A DNA stretch of 55,486 nt from an uncultured Opitutaceae bacterium (GTDB taxonomy: Bacteria; Verrucomicrobiota; Verrucomicrobiia; Opitutales; Opitutaceae), in contig CAIOZY010000011.1 in the NCBI GenBank assembly GCA_903862935.1, forward strand, positions 1-55,486. Direction: 5' to 3'. This document shows, in pieces, positions 1-7,550 of the stretch. The number at the start of each line of letters is the position of its first letter. The stretch's first letter is position 1. The position numbers were made by a program, and so were the translations under genes. The notes beneath the pieces were generated by a model. That model worked only from the letters and a program-made list of their open reading frames with translations. It did no database searches and had not been told where the DNA came from.

Positions 1-57
1 CAGCATTTGCTCGCGCGTGGTTGCCATTGTGGTAATGTCCTTCGCCGGACGGGTCAT
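1..57 (-). CDS. 5' end of an unidentified coding sequence, possibly a transposase (partial)
   Basis: Nineteen codons read from an ATG at 57 to the window edge without a stop, beginning MTRPAKDITTMATTREQML. A GAAGGAA motif sits about six bases upstream of the ATG, which supports a real start. Short Thr/Arg-rich starts containing REQML occur in IS256-type transposases, so a transposase is the best guess. Too little is visible to confirm it, and the gene is cut by the edge. Confidence 0.35.
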   Translation of the reverse strand, partial: MTRPAKDITTMATTREQML

Positions 58-149
58 GGTATTCCTTCTGTTGGTGGTTTCTGGTTCGCACCTCACCACC
101 TACCATGATCCGTCTTTTTGCTGAAGATTTAGGACACTACCGATTGTAA
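1..149. mobile_element. possible insertion-sequence terminus running off the left edge
   Basis: The stretch ends at about 149 with TTTAGGACACTACC. Read on the minus strand this gives GGTAGTGTCCTAAATC, followed by a short leader and a ribosome-binding-like GAAGGAA in front of an ATG. That layout (terminal repeat, short leader, transposase start) fits the end of an IS256-like element, but the opposite end and most of the transposase lie outside the window. The family call is an inference from the look of the protein start and terminus, not from a match. Confidence 0.35.
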
Positions 150-273
150 CCTATCTTTTCTATTCTTTGGTGGTGCTAACGCTTATGATCGGAGGAATAG
201 GCCCCCCTTAAAAAGAATGTGATGAGCTTCAGCTCAAGTGAGCTGATCCCGCCTGCGTCGGTAATGGAGCCCC

Positions 274-1566
274 TCAGGCAGCGCCCTGACCAAGCAGGTA
301 CTGCCAGGCCGGAACGACCTTTATCCCCTTGGGGGTGGAACGAGCTGCCCGCTCGTGGGCGACCAGGAGGCGCTGGGCGGCAGGCGCCCTGGGCCCCGCC
401 CATGACAGGGCGGAAATCTCACGGTCCCAAGTCTCCCTCGCCGTAACCGACCAGGCCACGTTGATGAAGCTCTCGGGCCTGTCGCCATTGAGCACGAGAT
501 CGATCTCATGCTCGGTGCCGGCCAAGTAGGCCAGGTCTTCCCGCGTTCGGCGCCAGTGGAGGAACACGGCCGTTTCAAGTTTCTTGCCGATGTCGACGTT
601 GCCCTCCGGCACGAATGGATAGGCGAGCGCCCAGTCAACGGAATGCAGCTTTTTCGGGTTCGCGGTCTGCTTGCGCAGCGAGCGCTCGGCCACCGGGATC
701 GGAAAAATCAAGAATGACTCCTCAAGGTGGCCGAGGTAACGGTAAAGTGTGTCCTTGCTCAATTCGAGCCCCTGCGACCGAAAATCGTTGTAAAGCTTGT
801 GAACGCTGAGGGTGGAGGCGGGACGCCCCAAACAGTGTTTGAGGAGCATTCGCAGCACGTGGGGATTGCTCACGCTGTAGCGTTCTACAAGATCCTTGTA
901 GAAAACCAGGTCGACGTACTCCTTGAGAATCCGGAGACGCAGGGACTGCTCCGCGAGAACGATCTCGGGCAATCCTCCGATGCGCAGGTAATCCTCGAGG
1001 GCTGCGGCCATCCGACCCTCCGATGTGCGGGAATAGGGCTCGTGCTTGAGTCCGCGGAAAGCAAGGAATTCAGGAAAGGACAGGGGGAACACCTCAAAAG
1101 GAATGCTGCGCCCGCGCAGGCCAGTGGCGATATCCCGGGATAGCAGGTGAGATGAAGAACCGGTGACAAACAGGTGCACGTCCTCCGTGTCATGAAGCCG
1201 GCGCAGGAATGCCTCCCAGCCAGGGGCATTCTGCACTTCGTCCAGAAAGATGTATTTCTTTCGGCCGGAAAAGGCCGGGTAGAGCTCTTCGTGCGCGCGC
1301 AGGATCAGATCGAGTTCTTCCGTTTGGATCGGGAACAGCCGATCGTCCTCAAAGTTAAGATGGAGAATTTGGCGCCGATCGACCCCTTCGGATTCCAGCC
1401 GGCGCATCGTCTCATAGAACAGGTAGGTCTTACCACTGCGCCTGATCCCGACCAGAGTGACGATCTTCCGAGAGTTGGTTGGCAATCGAAGCACCCGGGC
1501 TACCGGTTGCGGGAGTTCCCGAGTGGTCGTCTGGGTCAGAACGTACTTCAGGGTTTCCTTATCCAT
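274..1566 (-). CDS. AAA family ATPase with DUF4143 C-terminal domain
   Basis: A 430-residue ATP-binding protein of the AAA_14/DUF4143 type. Walker A is GIRRSGKT (about residues 40-47), Walker B is YIFLDE (about 105-110), and a sensor-like TGSSS follows near 135. A winged-helix-like stretch (STLSVHKLYNDF onward) lies mid-protein. The C-terminal part has the EIDLVLN strand of the nuclease-like DUF4143 domain, but followed by FINVAW rather than the ExK seen in the two relatives at 26123 and 27662. The biochemical role of this family is not established; such genes are scattered as orphan, horizontally moved loci. The ATG start at 1566 lies inside a perfect palindrome (see 1554-1607), which suggests autoregulation. 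It is transcribed away from the ggt operon. Confidence 0.85.
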   Translation of the reverse strand: MDKETLKYVLTQTTTRELPQPVARVLRLPTNSRKIVTLVGIRRSGKTYLFYETMRRLESEGVDRRQILHLNFEDDRLFPIQTEELDLILRAHEELYPAFSGRKKYIFLDEVQNAPGWEAFLRRLHDTEDVHLFVTGSSSHLLSRDIATGLRGRSIPFEVFPLSFPEFLAFRGLKHEPYSRTSEGRMAAALEDYLRIGGLPEIVLAEQSLRLRILKEYVDLVFYKDLVERYSVSNPHVLRMLLKHCLGRPASTLSVHKLYNDFRSQGLELSKDTLYRYLGHLEESFLIFPIPVAERSLRKQTANPKKLHSVDWALAYPFVPEGNVDIGKKLETAVFLHWRRTREDLAYLAGTEHEIDLVLNGDRPESFINVAWSVTARETWDREISALSWAGPRAPAAQRLLVAHERAARSTPKGIKVVPAWQYLLGQGAA

Positions 1567-1607
1567 AAGGAAACGAAATACAAACCGTTTCCTTTAAGAC
1601 AAGGAAA
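1554..1607. promoter_or_regulatory. two tandem 20-bp palindromes over the start of the DUF4143 gene
   Basis: Two copies of TTTCCTT-N6-AAGGAAA lie at 1554-1573 and 1588-1607, exactly 34 bp apart. The first is a perfect palindrome (TTTCCTTAT-CC-ATAAGGAAA) containing the start codon at 1564-1566; the second is TTTCCTT-TAAGAC-AAGGAAA. This paired arrangement is typical of repressor operators. The bound protein is unknown; the DUF4143 protein, which has a winged-helix-like segment, is a candidate (inference). Confidence 0.6.
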
Positions 1608-1752
1608 TAAGATGCGACGTTCACGATGGCTCCGGCCGTCGAACTGTTGCCCAAGGCCAGGGGGGCGCTGAAAACTGACCTCGCCCCTGTCCCTTGGGGG
1701 TGTGCTCGGGTCAGAAGGCCCCTGGCACGAGCCCGTCGCCCGCGAACCCTAA

Positions 1753-3474
1753 CTACCAGCCGATCGCGTAAACCGAGTAGGCGACGCCCGACCAGTTGTC
1801 GTCCAACCCCAACCGCCGCGGATCCGCTCCGCCGGTCAAAAATCCTGTTATGGGATCTCGGATCGTGCCGTTCACGCTTCCCTCGTCCGTCGGGATGGAA
1901 TGGATCTGGTAGCCCATGGCGCCCAGGGCCTCCATCGTGGCCGGCGGAATCCGGTCCTCGACGGAGAAGACGGGGGGCAGCGCCGTCCCGGTCTCCTCGA
2001 ACCCGCCGTAGATCATGCGGGGCTCGGAGACGGCCTGCTGGATGTCCATATGGAAGTCGAAGATATTGACGAGCACCTGCGCCATGCGCTGCCAGATGCC
2101 GTCGTTGCCAGGGGTTCCAATCGCCATGTAGGGCTTGCCGTCCTTCAGGACGATCACCGGGCACTGGTTCGAGCGCGGCCGGCGGCCGGGGCCCACCCGG
2201 GACGGGCTCTGCGGGTCGGTGTGCAGGTGGCGCATCTGGTTACTGAAGAAAACGCCCGTGTCGGCGACCACGACCCCCGAGCCGTACCAGCCGCCCAGGG
2301 TCTGGGTGAGGGACACCATATTGCCGTCGCCATCGACCGCCGTCAGGTGGGTCGTGTCCTCCTTGGCGGGTTTTCCCGCGCCGGCTGGCGCGGGCACCGT
2401 GGGCAGGGTCCGGTCAAGAGAGATGAGTGCCCGGCGCTCCCGGGCGTACTCCTTGCTTAGGATGTGGTCCACCGGCACGGAGACGAAGTCCGGGTCGGCC
2501 ACGTAGCGGTTGCGGTCGGAAATGGCGAGCCGCTGCACCTCGCCGATCAGGTGAAGGTACCGCGGCGAATTATGCCCCAGGGACGGCAGGTCGTAGCCCT
2601 CCAGAAGGTTCATCTGCAGGAGAAGGGCCATGCCGCTGCTGTTCGGCGGCTGGGTGTAGATCGTATAGCCGTGATAGGTGGTCGAGATCGGCTCGACCCA
2701 CTTGGTCTCGTATCGGGCGAGGTCGTCCGCGGTCAAAAGCCCGCCGTTTGCGCGGTAGAATTCCCCTATGCTCCGCCCGATGTCGCCTTTGTAGAAGACA
2801 TCCGCCCCCTCGGCGGCGATCCGCCGCAGGGTCCGCGCGAGGTCCGGCTGGCGGAAGATCTCCCCCGCCCGCGGGATGTTCCCGCCGGGGAAGAACACCC
2901 GCCGCGTGCTCGGGTAGTTCAGATCCTTCTCCATCAGCTTCAAGACCCCCGTCCACTCCTCGGTCACGACGAAGCCCTGGTCGGCGAGTTCGATCGCGGG
3001 TTCGAGCACGTCCTTCCAGGGGCGCCGGCCGTAGGCGCGGTGGAGCACCTCGTAACCCTTCAGGTTTGAGGGCACCGGGGAGGACAGGTAGCCGGCCTTG
3101 TAGTCCCGGCCCTTGAGGGCCTCGATCGTTGCCGCGGCGGGTGCCGTCCCGTAGAAGTTCAGGCAGCGCACCCGGTGCTCCCCAGACACGTAAACGGTCG
3201 CAAACCCGTTGCCGCCGATCGTGGAGTCCTTCGGGTCGACGACCGTGGCCGCGAAGGCCGCGGCGATCGCTGCGTCGAAGGCGTTGCCGCCCTCGAGGAG
3301 CAGCCGCACTCCGGCCATCGACGACTGCGGATTGAGGGAGGTCACCATGCCGTGCCGGGCCGTGATGAGCGGCCGCGCCAGCTCCTGCTCGGGCGTCCAC
3401 GCGGCCGCCCGTGCGGACCAGGCGAACACCGCGGCTATGAGGGCGCAGGGAATGCGGACAGAGAACGCGTTCAT
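1753..3474 (-). CDS. ggt: gamma-glutamyltranspeptidase
   Basis: A 573-residue N-terminal-nucleophile hydrolase that cleaves the gamma-glutamyl bond of glutathione and related peptides, normally in the periplasm. A Sec signal peptide covers about residues 1-24 (MNAFSVRIP... to ARA). The autoprocessing site is seen as DTTHLTAVDGDGN, with the catalytic Thr near residue 374 becoming the N-terminus of the small subunit. The large-subunit motif GGNAFDAAIAAAFA and the small-subunit GSGVVV loop are present. The longer reading frame would begin at a TTG at 3489; the ATG at 3474 gives a clean signal peptide and is preferred. It is the last gene of an apparent operon after the TonB receptor (47-bp gap) and the secreted hydrolase, suggesting use of gamma-glutamyl peptides. 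Confidence 0.9.
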   Translation of the reverse strand: MNAFSVRIPCALIAAVFAWSARAAAWTPEQELARPLITARHGMVTSLNPQSSMAGVRLLLEGGNAFDAAIAAAFAATVVDPKDSTIGGNGFATVYVSGEHRVRCLNFYGTAPAAATIEALKGRDYKAGYLSSPVPSNLKGYEVLHRAYGRRPWKDVLEPAIELADQGFVVTEEWTGVLKLMEKDLNYPSTRRVFFPGGNIPRAGEIFRQPDLARTLRRIAAEGADVFYKGDIGRSIGEFYRANGGLLTADDLARYETKWVEPISTTYHGYTIYTQPPNSSGMALLLQMNLLEGYDLPSLGHNSPRYLHLIGEVQRLAISDRNRYVADPDFVSVPVDHILSKEYARERRALISLDRTLPTVPAPAGAGKPAKEDTTHLTAVDGDGNMVSLTQTLGGWYGSGVVVADTGVFFSNQMRHLHTDPQSPSRVGPGRRPRSNQCPVIVLKDGKPYMAIGTPGNDGIWQRMAQVLVNIFDFHMDIQQAVSEPRMIYGGFEETGTALPPVFSVEDRIPPATMEALGAMGYQIHSIPTDEGSVNGTIRDPITGFLTGGADPRRLGLDDNWSGVAYSVYAIGW

Positions 3475-3521
3475 GGTGAAGCGAGGCAAGTGTGAGCCCT
3501 ACCCGAGCGGTTGCGGCAGCC

Positions 3522-5663
3522 TCAGAAGCCGGCCGCGATGCTGAACTTGAAGAGCCGGGGGGCCGTCACGCCCAGGAGGCTCGAGCCCGCCGCGGCCCAT
3601 GCGGCCTTGTCGGTCAGGTTGTCCCCGGTCACCCGGAGAGTGTACTGGACCTCCTTCACCTTGAACCGGTAGCTCGCACCGATGGAGAACGTGGTGTAGC
3701 CGCCGATGTAGGCCTGGTCGGAGGAGTTGACCGGACGGCGCCCGACGTAATAGGCGCCCGCTGAGACGTTGAACCCCTTCCAGGCGGTTTTATATTCTCC
3801 AAAGAGCGAGCCTGTATAGCGGGGGGTGCCCTCCGGAGTCTTGTTCTGGGTCAACGCGTTGAGCGCCTTCGTCTGGCGGGCGTCGAGGTCCTGCGCGGAG
3901 ACGATGAGGGAAAGGTTCTTCGTGACCTCGCCGGAGGTGAACATCTCGAAGCCGCGGAAGCGAGCCAGGCCGTTCGCGGCGAACGTGTTTGTCGCGGGAT
4001 CCGTGAACGTGCTCGGGCGCTCGATCTGGAACGCGCCCAGCTGGACCAAGAGGCCCCCGAAGAGCTTGTCCTTGGCCCCCACCTCGTACTGCTTCGAGGT
4101 GAGCGGCGGCAGGATGGAGCCGGCGTTCGTGGTCCCGGCCGGGGCGTTGCCGCCGGCCTCGAGGCCCTTCAGGTAGCTGAAGTACACGGACGAGTCGGCT
4201 GTCGGCTTGAAGGCCCCGGAGATCAGCGGGTCGAACTGGTTCTTGGTGACGTAGCTGGTGGTGGCCGTCGTGCTGATGTACTCGGTCTCGCGCCCGCCGA
4301 TAATCAGCTGGACCTTCTCGTTGAAGGCCGACAGCCGGTCGGTCGCGTAGTAGCCGTAGTCGAGGATGCGGGTCGGCACGTGGGTGACCTTGCTGATCGG
4401 CGCCGGGGCGTAGGGAATCTGAATCGGGGCGAAGTAATTCGTCGCGAAGGTGATCGTGCCCTGCTGCGGGGCGTCGCTCGCGCGGGTGTTGCCCGTGACG
4501 CCGGCGTCGAGATCGTGGCGGACGGGGCCGGTGAGGAAGCGGCCGTAGGTCTCGAAGCGGTAGTTGGAGTTGCGGTAGTCCTGGCCCGGATAGTAGGAGA
4601 CCGTCTCATTGCCGGCGCCGGTCGCCAGGTTCGTGAAGGCGAACGCATTGTAGAGGCGGTAGCGGTGGGTCCGGGCATTGCCCGCCTCGGCGAAGACGGT
4701 CCAGTTGGGGGTGATCAGGAAGTCGGCGCGGGTCCACCAGTTCGTCATGAAGGCGTTGTAGCGCATCCAGTCCGACCCGAGGTTCTGCGTGGTGGAGGGT
4801 ATCGCCGGCAGGGTGATCACGCCGGCGACCGCCGCGGGAAGCCCGATTGCGTCCTGCTCGGTGACGTTCTTGGTCAGGTGCTCGAAGTCGCCCTTGAAGG
4901 AGAGCCTGCGGCCGACATTCAGGTCGGCGGCCACGGACTGGAACTCGCGGTGCCCGGCATAGTTGTCGATCCCGGTCGCTTCCTTGCTGGCGGAGGCATT
5001 CACGCGGATTCCCCCGCCGATCAGCCCCTTCTCATTGTGCAGGTTGAGGCTGCGGGAGACATCGATCGCACCGCCGACGCCGCCGGCGGAATTGCCGTTG
5101 AGGATGAGGGTGTCGATCGCATAGGGCGTCGGGCGCTTCGTCACCAGGTTGATGACGCCGCTCGGCGGGATGAAGCCGTAGTACAGCGACGAGGTTCCCT
5201 TGAGCACCTCGACCCGCTCCTTGTCGTCCATCGAGATGTCCGCCAGGTTGATGATCGGCAGCGAGCCGTTGAGGCGAAAGTTGCCGCGGTTTTCTACCAC
5301 GATGCCGCGGATCGCGAGGTTCGAGTAGGCGGAGGTCGTGATCTGGGCCATCGTGACGCCGGCCGTATTGCGCAAGGCGTCGTAAAGCCCCTTCGCCAGC
5401 TGGGCGTCTAGCACTTCCCGGGTGAGGACGTCCACGGTCAGGGGGACGTCGACCGGGTTCATGTCGCGGAAGGCGCCCATCTGCACGCTCTGGGTCTGGT
5501 AGCTTTCAACTTTCTCCCCCGAGACGGTGAAGACATCGAGGGTGACCGGCGGGAGTTCCTTTGCTGGCGCGGGGGTGGTCTGGGCGAACGCCGCCGGCGC
5601 GAGGGCGCCGGCGAACGCGAACAGGCGGCAATGCCTGAGAATACGGTTCAGTTTGGGGTGCAT
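3522..5663 (-). CDS. TonB-dependent outer-membrane receptor, siderophore-receptor type
   Basis: A 713-residue receptor. A signal peptide covers about residues 1-27 (ending AAFAQ), then an Asp/Val-rich TonB-box region (TLDVFTVSG). The plug domain contains the siderophore-receptor hallmarks VDVLTREVLDAQ, NLAIRGIVVEN and VEVLKGTSSLYYGF. A beta barrel follows, ending in the C-terminal aromatic SIAAGF expected for outer-membrane insertion. It lies between the secreted hydrolase and ggt with gaps of only 38 and 47 bp, so the three are probably cotranscribed. The family imports ferric chelates but also sugars and peptides; with ggt and a peptidase-like hydrolase beside it, a peptide or gamma-glutamyl ligand is possible (inference). 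Confidence 0.9.
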   Translation of the reverse strand: MHPKLNRILRHCRLFAFAGALAPAAFAQTTPAPAKELPPVTLDVFTVSGEKVESYQTQSVQMGAFRDMNPVDVPLTVDVLTREVLDAQLAKGLYDALRNTAGVTMAQITTSAYSNLAIRGIVVENRGNFRLNGSLPIINLADISMDDKERVEVLKGTSSLYYGFIPPSGVINLVTKRPTPYAIDTLILNGNSAGGVGGAIDVSRSLNLHNEKGLIGGGIRVNASASKEATGIDNYAGHREFQSVAADLNVGRRLSFKGDFEHLTKNVTEQDAIGLPAAVAGVITLPAIPSTTQNLGSDWMRYNAFMTNWWTRADFLITPNWTVFAEAGNARTHRYRLYNAFAFTNLATGAGNETVSYYPGQDYRNSNYRFETYGRFLTGPVRHDLDAGVTGNTRASDAPQQGTITFATNYFAPIQIPYAPAPISKVTHVPTRILDYGYYATDRLSAFNEKVQLIIGGRETEYISTTATTSYVTKNQFDPLISGAFKPTADSSVYFSYLKGLEAGGNAPAGTTNAGSILPPLTSKQYEVGAKDKLFGGLLVQLGAFQIERPSTFTDPATNTFAANGLARFRGFEMFTSGEVTKNLSLIVSAQDLDARQTKALNALTQNKTPEGTPRYTGSLFGEYKTAWKGFNVSAGAYYVGRRPVNSSDQAYIGGYTTFSIGASYRFKVKEVQYTLRVTGDNLTDKAAWAAAGSSLLGVTAPRLFKFSIAAGF

Positions 5664-5701
5664 GGCTTGGTTGGAAAGGGGTTATTGTTGAGGGGTTCTA
5701 C

Positions 5702-6745
5702 TCACGGATGCAGGTACTTTCCGAGCCAGGCGAACGAGCGCTCGAAGCAATCCCTGCCTTCGTCCGTGTCGGCGTTGAGGAACATGTGGCCGCCGGGGGC
5801 GTTGATGTAAATATGGGAGTCGAAGACCTTGCCTTTTGCCTTCAGGACGTCAGCCAGGCGGGCCGTATTGAGCGAGACGGGAACGATCTTGTCCCCCGTC
5901 GTGGCCAGCGCAAGTAGCGGGGTCTCGATCGAATCGGTGTGGTTCAACGCCTCGATGTCCAGGTAAGCGGCGAGATTGTCCGACGGGAGCTTGCCGCCGA
6001 ACTGTTTTTCCTGGGCGACATCGTGCCTGCGGGCATCCGGCTTGTAGGCCATGTAGCCGACGAAATCCATGATGCCGGCGATCTCAACGGCGGCCTGGAA
6101 CCGCTTCGGATAGCGTTCGATCGTCAGCACCGTGACCATGGCGCCCCGGCTGTGCCCCAGGATCCCCATGCGGGTGGGATCCACGAAGTCCTTCGTCGCC
6201 AGGTAGTCGGCTGCGGCGATCACGTCGGCGACGTCCGTCTGCCCGTACTGGTTCAGGTAGACGGTCTCGCCGTAGCCGCTGCTGCCGCGGTACTCCGGCC
6301 AGATGACCGCATAGCCGTGGGCGACCGCCGCCGCAATCAGTTCAAAATAACCGTATTCCAGCTGGGCGTGGTAGCCGCCGTGCACCATGACAAGTCCCGG
6401 GAGTTTCTTGCCGGCAGGCAGGTCGGCGGGGGTGAAAACATAGGCCGGAACGTACTCGTGGTCGGCCGTGTTGGCGGCGTAGAAGATGCGCTTGGTGTGG
6501 ACCCGGGCGCCGTAGTCGTGCTCGAAAAGGAGAAGGGTCGTGTCCGAGCGTTCCTCGTAGAGGGTCTGGAGGATCAGCGCGAGCTGGCTGTTCACATCCT
6601 TGCCCTCGCGGCTGATGAAGGTGTCGAGCGTCCCCTCGGGCGGCTCGTTGCCCGCGGGACTGCCGGCGGTCTGGCCTAAGGCTGAGACGGCGAGGCCCAG
6701 GAGGGCCAGGATCGATTGCAGGGCTAGCTTGGCTGGGGATCTCAT
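5702..6745 (-). CDS. secreted alpha/beta hydrolase, prolyl-oligopeptidase (S9)-like
   Basis: A 347-residue protein with a Sec signal peptide (about residues 1-25, ending SALGQ) and an S9-type alpha/beta-hydrolase domain. The oxyanion-side motif VHGGYHAQ is near residue 121, the nucleophile elbow GHSRG puts Ser at 199, and the acid and base are probably Asp285 (TGDKIVPV) and His320 (PGGHMF). The usual N-terminal beta propeller of prolyl oligopeptidases is missing; only a short linker precedes the catalytic core, so small peptides or esters are likely substrates. It is the first gene of the operon with the TonB receptor and ggt and diverges from a response regulator across a 148-bp region with an 18-bp palindrome. 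Confidence 0.85.
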   Translation of the reverse strand: MRSPAKLALQSILALLGLAVSALGQTAGSPAGNEPPEGTLDTFISREGKDVNSQLALILQTLYEERSDTTLLLFEHDYGARVHTKRIFYAANTADHEYVPAYVFTPADLPAGKKLPGLVMVHGGYHAQLEYGYFELIAAAVAHGYAVIWPEYRGSSGYGETVYLNQYGQTDVADVIAAADYLATKDFVDPTRMGILGHSRGAMVTVLTIERYPKRFQAAVEIAGIMDFVGYMAYKPDARRHDVAQEKQFGGKLPSDNLAAYLDIEALNHTDSIETPLLALATTGDKIVPVSLNTARLADVLKAKGKVFDSHIYINAPGGHMFLNADTDEGRDCFERSFAWLGKYLHP

Positions 6746-6833
6746 ATGGGGGGTGGGGGCGGCGGCGATCAGGGGGAAGAGCGCCGCCTGCCGTCATCGG
6801 AACCGCCCCGGTTTCGAACCGCAACCGCCGCAA

Positions 6834-6851
6834 ATAGATCAATTGATCTAT
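6834..6851. promoter_or_regulatory. 18-bp perfect palindrome between divergent hydrolase and response-regulator genes
   Basis: ATAGATCAATTGATCTAT is identical on both strands. It is AT-rich within GC-rich surroundings, lies 43 bp before the response-regulator ATG and 89 bp from the hydrolase ATG. It is a good candidate operator for a dimeric regulator of one or both genes; the adjacent LuxR-type protein is the obvious candidate (inference). Confidence 0.55.
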
Positions 6852-6893
6852 GTCGACAGCCCGAGGGGGCTCCCGCTATCCCTGACTCCTGGC

Positions 6894-7550
6894 ATGAAAA
6901 TCCTCGTGGTCGAAGACCAGACGATCGTGCGGGAGCTGCTCATGCGGGCCTGCGCCGAGGCTGTCGCGGGCGCGCAGATGCGGGGCGCGGGCACGGGCAA
7001 GGCGGCGCTCGCGGAGTGCCGGCGCGAACCGCCGGACTTGGTGATGCTCGACCTGGTGTTACCCGACGGCGACGGCCTGGAACTCCTGGGCGATGTGTTT
7101 GCCGCAGCCCCGGCGGCCAAGGTGATCGTCCTATCCTCCCACATCGATGAGTTCACGCTCAGCCGGGCCTTCAAGTCGCGAGTCCATGGCATCATAGACA
7201 AAAACGAGCAGCCGGTCCGGATCCTCGGCGAGGCGATCGCGACGGTCCTCGGCGGCGGCCAGTATGTCTCCTCCACCGTGGCCCAGCTGCGCGCAAGCCT
7301 CCGGGCCGACCCATCCGCCTTTGACAAGATCCTGACGGACCGGGAGCAGGAGGTCCTTCAGCTGATCGGCCGGGGGGTGAGCAACGAGGGGGTGGCGGAG
7401 GCCTTGGGGATCAGCGTCAGCACCGCCCGGCACCACCGGATCAACATCATGGAGAAACTGGACATCCACAGCACCCCCCAGCTGATCCGCTACGCGATCG
7501 AGAAGGGCTTCAGCCGGGTGAACCTGCGGACGGACCGGGGCGCGAATTAA
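6894..7550 (+). CDS. NarL/FixJ-family response regulator
   Basis: A 218-residue two-component response regulator. The receiver domain (about 1-120) has the acidic pair VVEDQ near residue 7, phospho-acceptor Asp53 in VMLDLVLPDG, and a Lys near 101 in IIDKNE. A LuxR-type HTH follows from about 148 (LTDREQEVLQLIGRGVSNEG). The reading frame is open far upstream, but the ATG at 6894 gives the exact receiver start MKILVVED. Its 3' end overlaps the convergent hybrid kinase by 41 bp, so the two form a likely cognate pair. The divergent operon with the TonB receptor is a plausible target (inference). Confidence 0.9.
   Translation: MKILVVEDQTIVRELLMRACAEAVAGAQMRGAGTGKAALAECRREPPDLVMLDLVLPDGDGLELLGDVFAAAPAAKVIVLSSHIDEFTLSRAFKSRVHGIIDKNEQPVRILGEAIATVLGGGQYVSSTVAQLRASLRADPSAFDKILTDREQEVLQLIGRGVSNEGVAEALGISVSTARHHRINIMEKLDIHSTPQLIRYAIEKGFSRVNLRTDRGAN

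Noticed and set aside
6600-6893. Upstream extension of the response regulator
   Set aside because: It runs antisense over the hydrolase signal peptide and the palindrome; the receiver domain begins exactly at ATG 6894.
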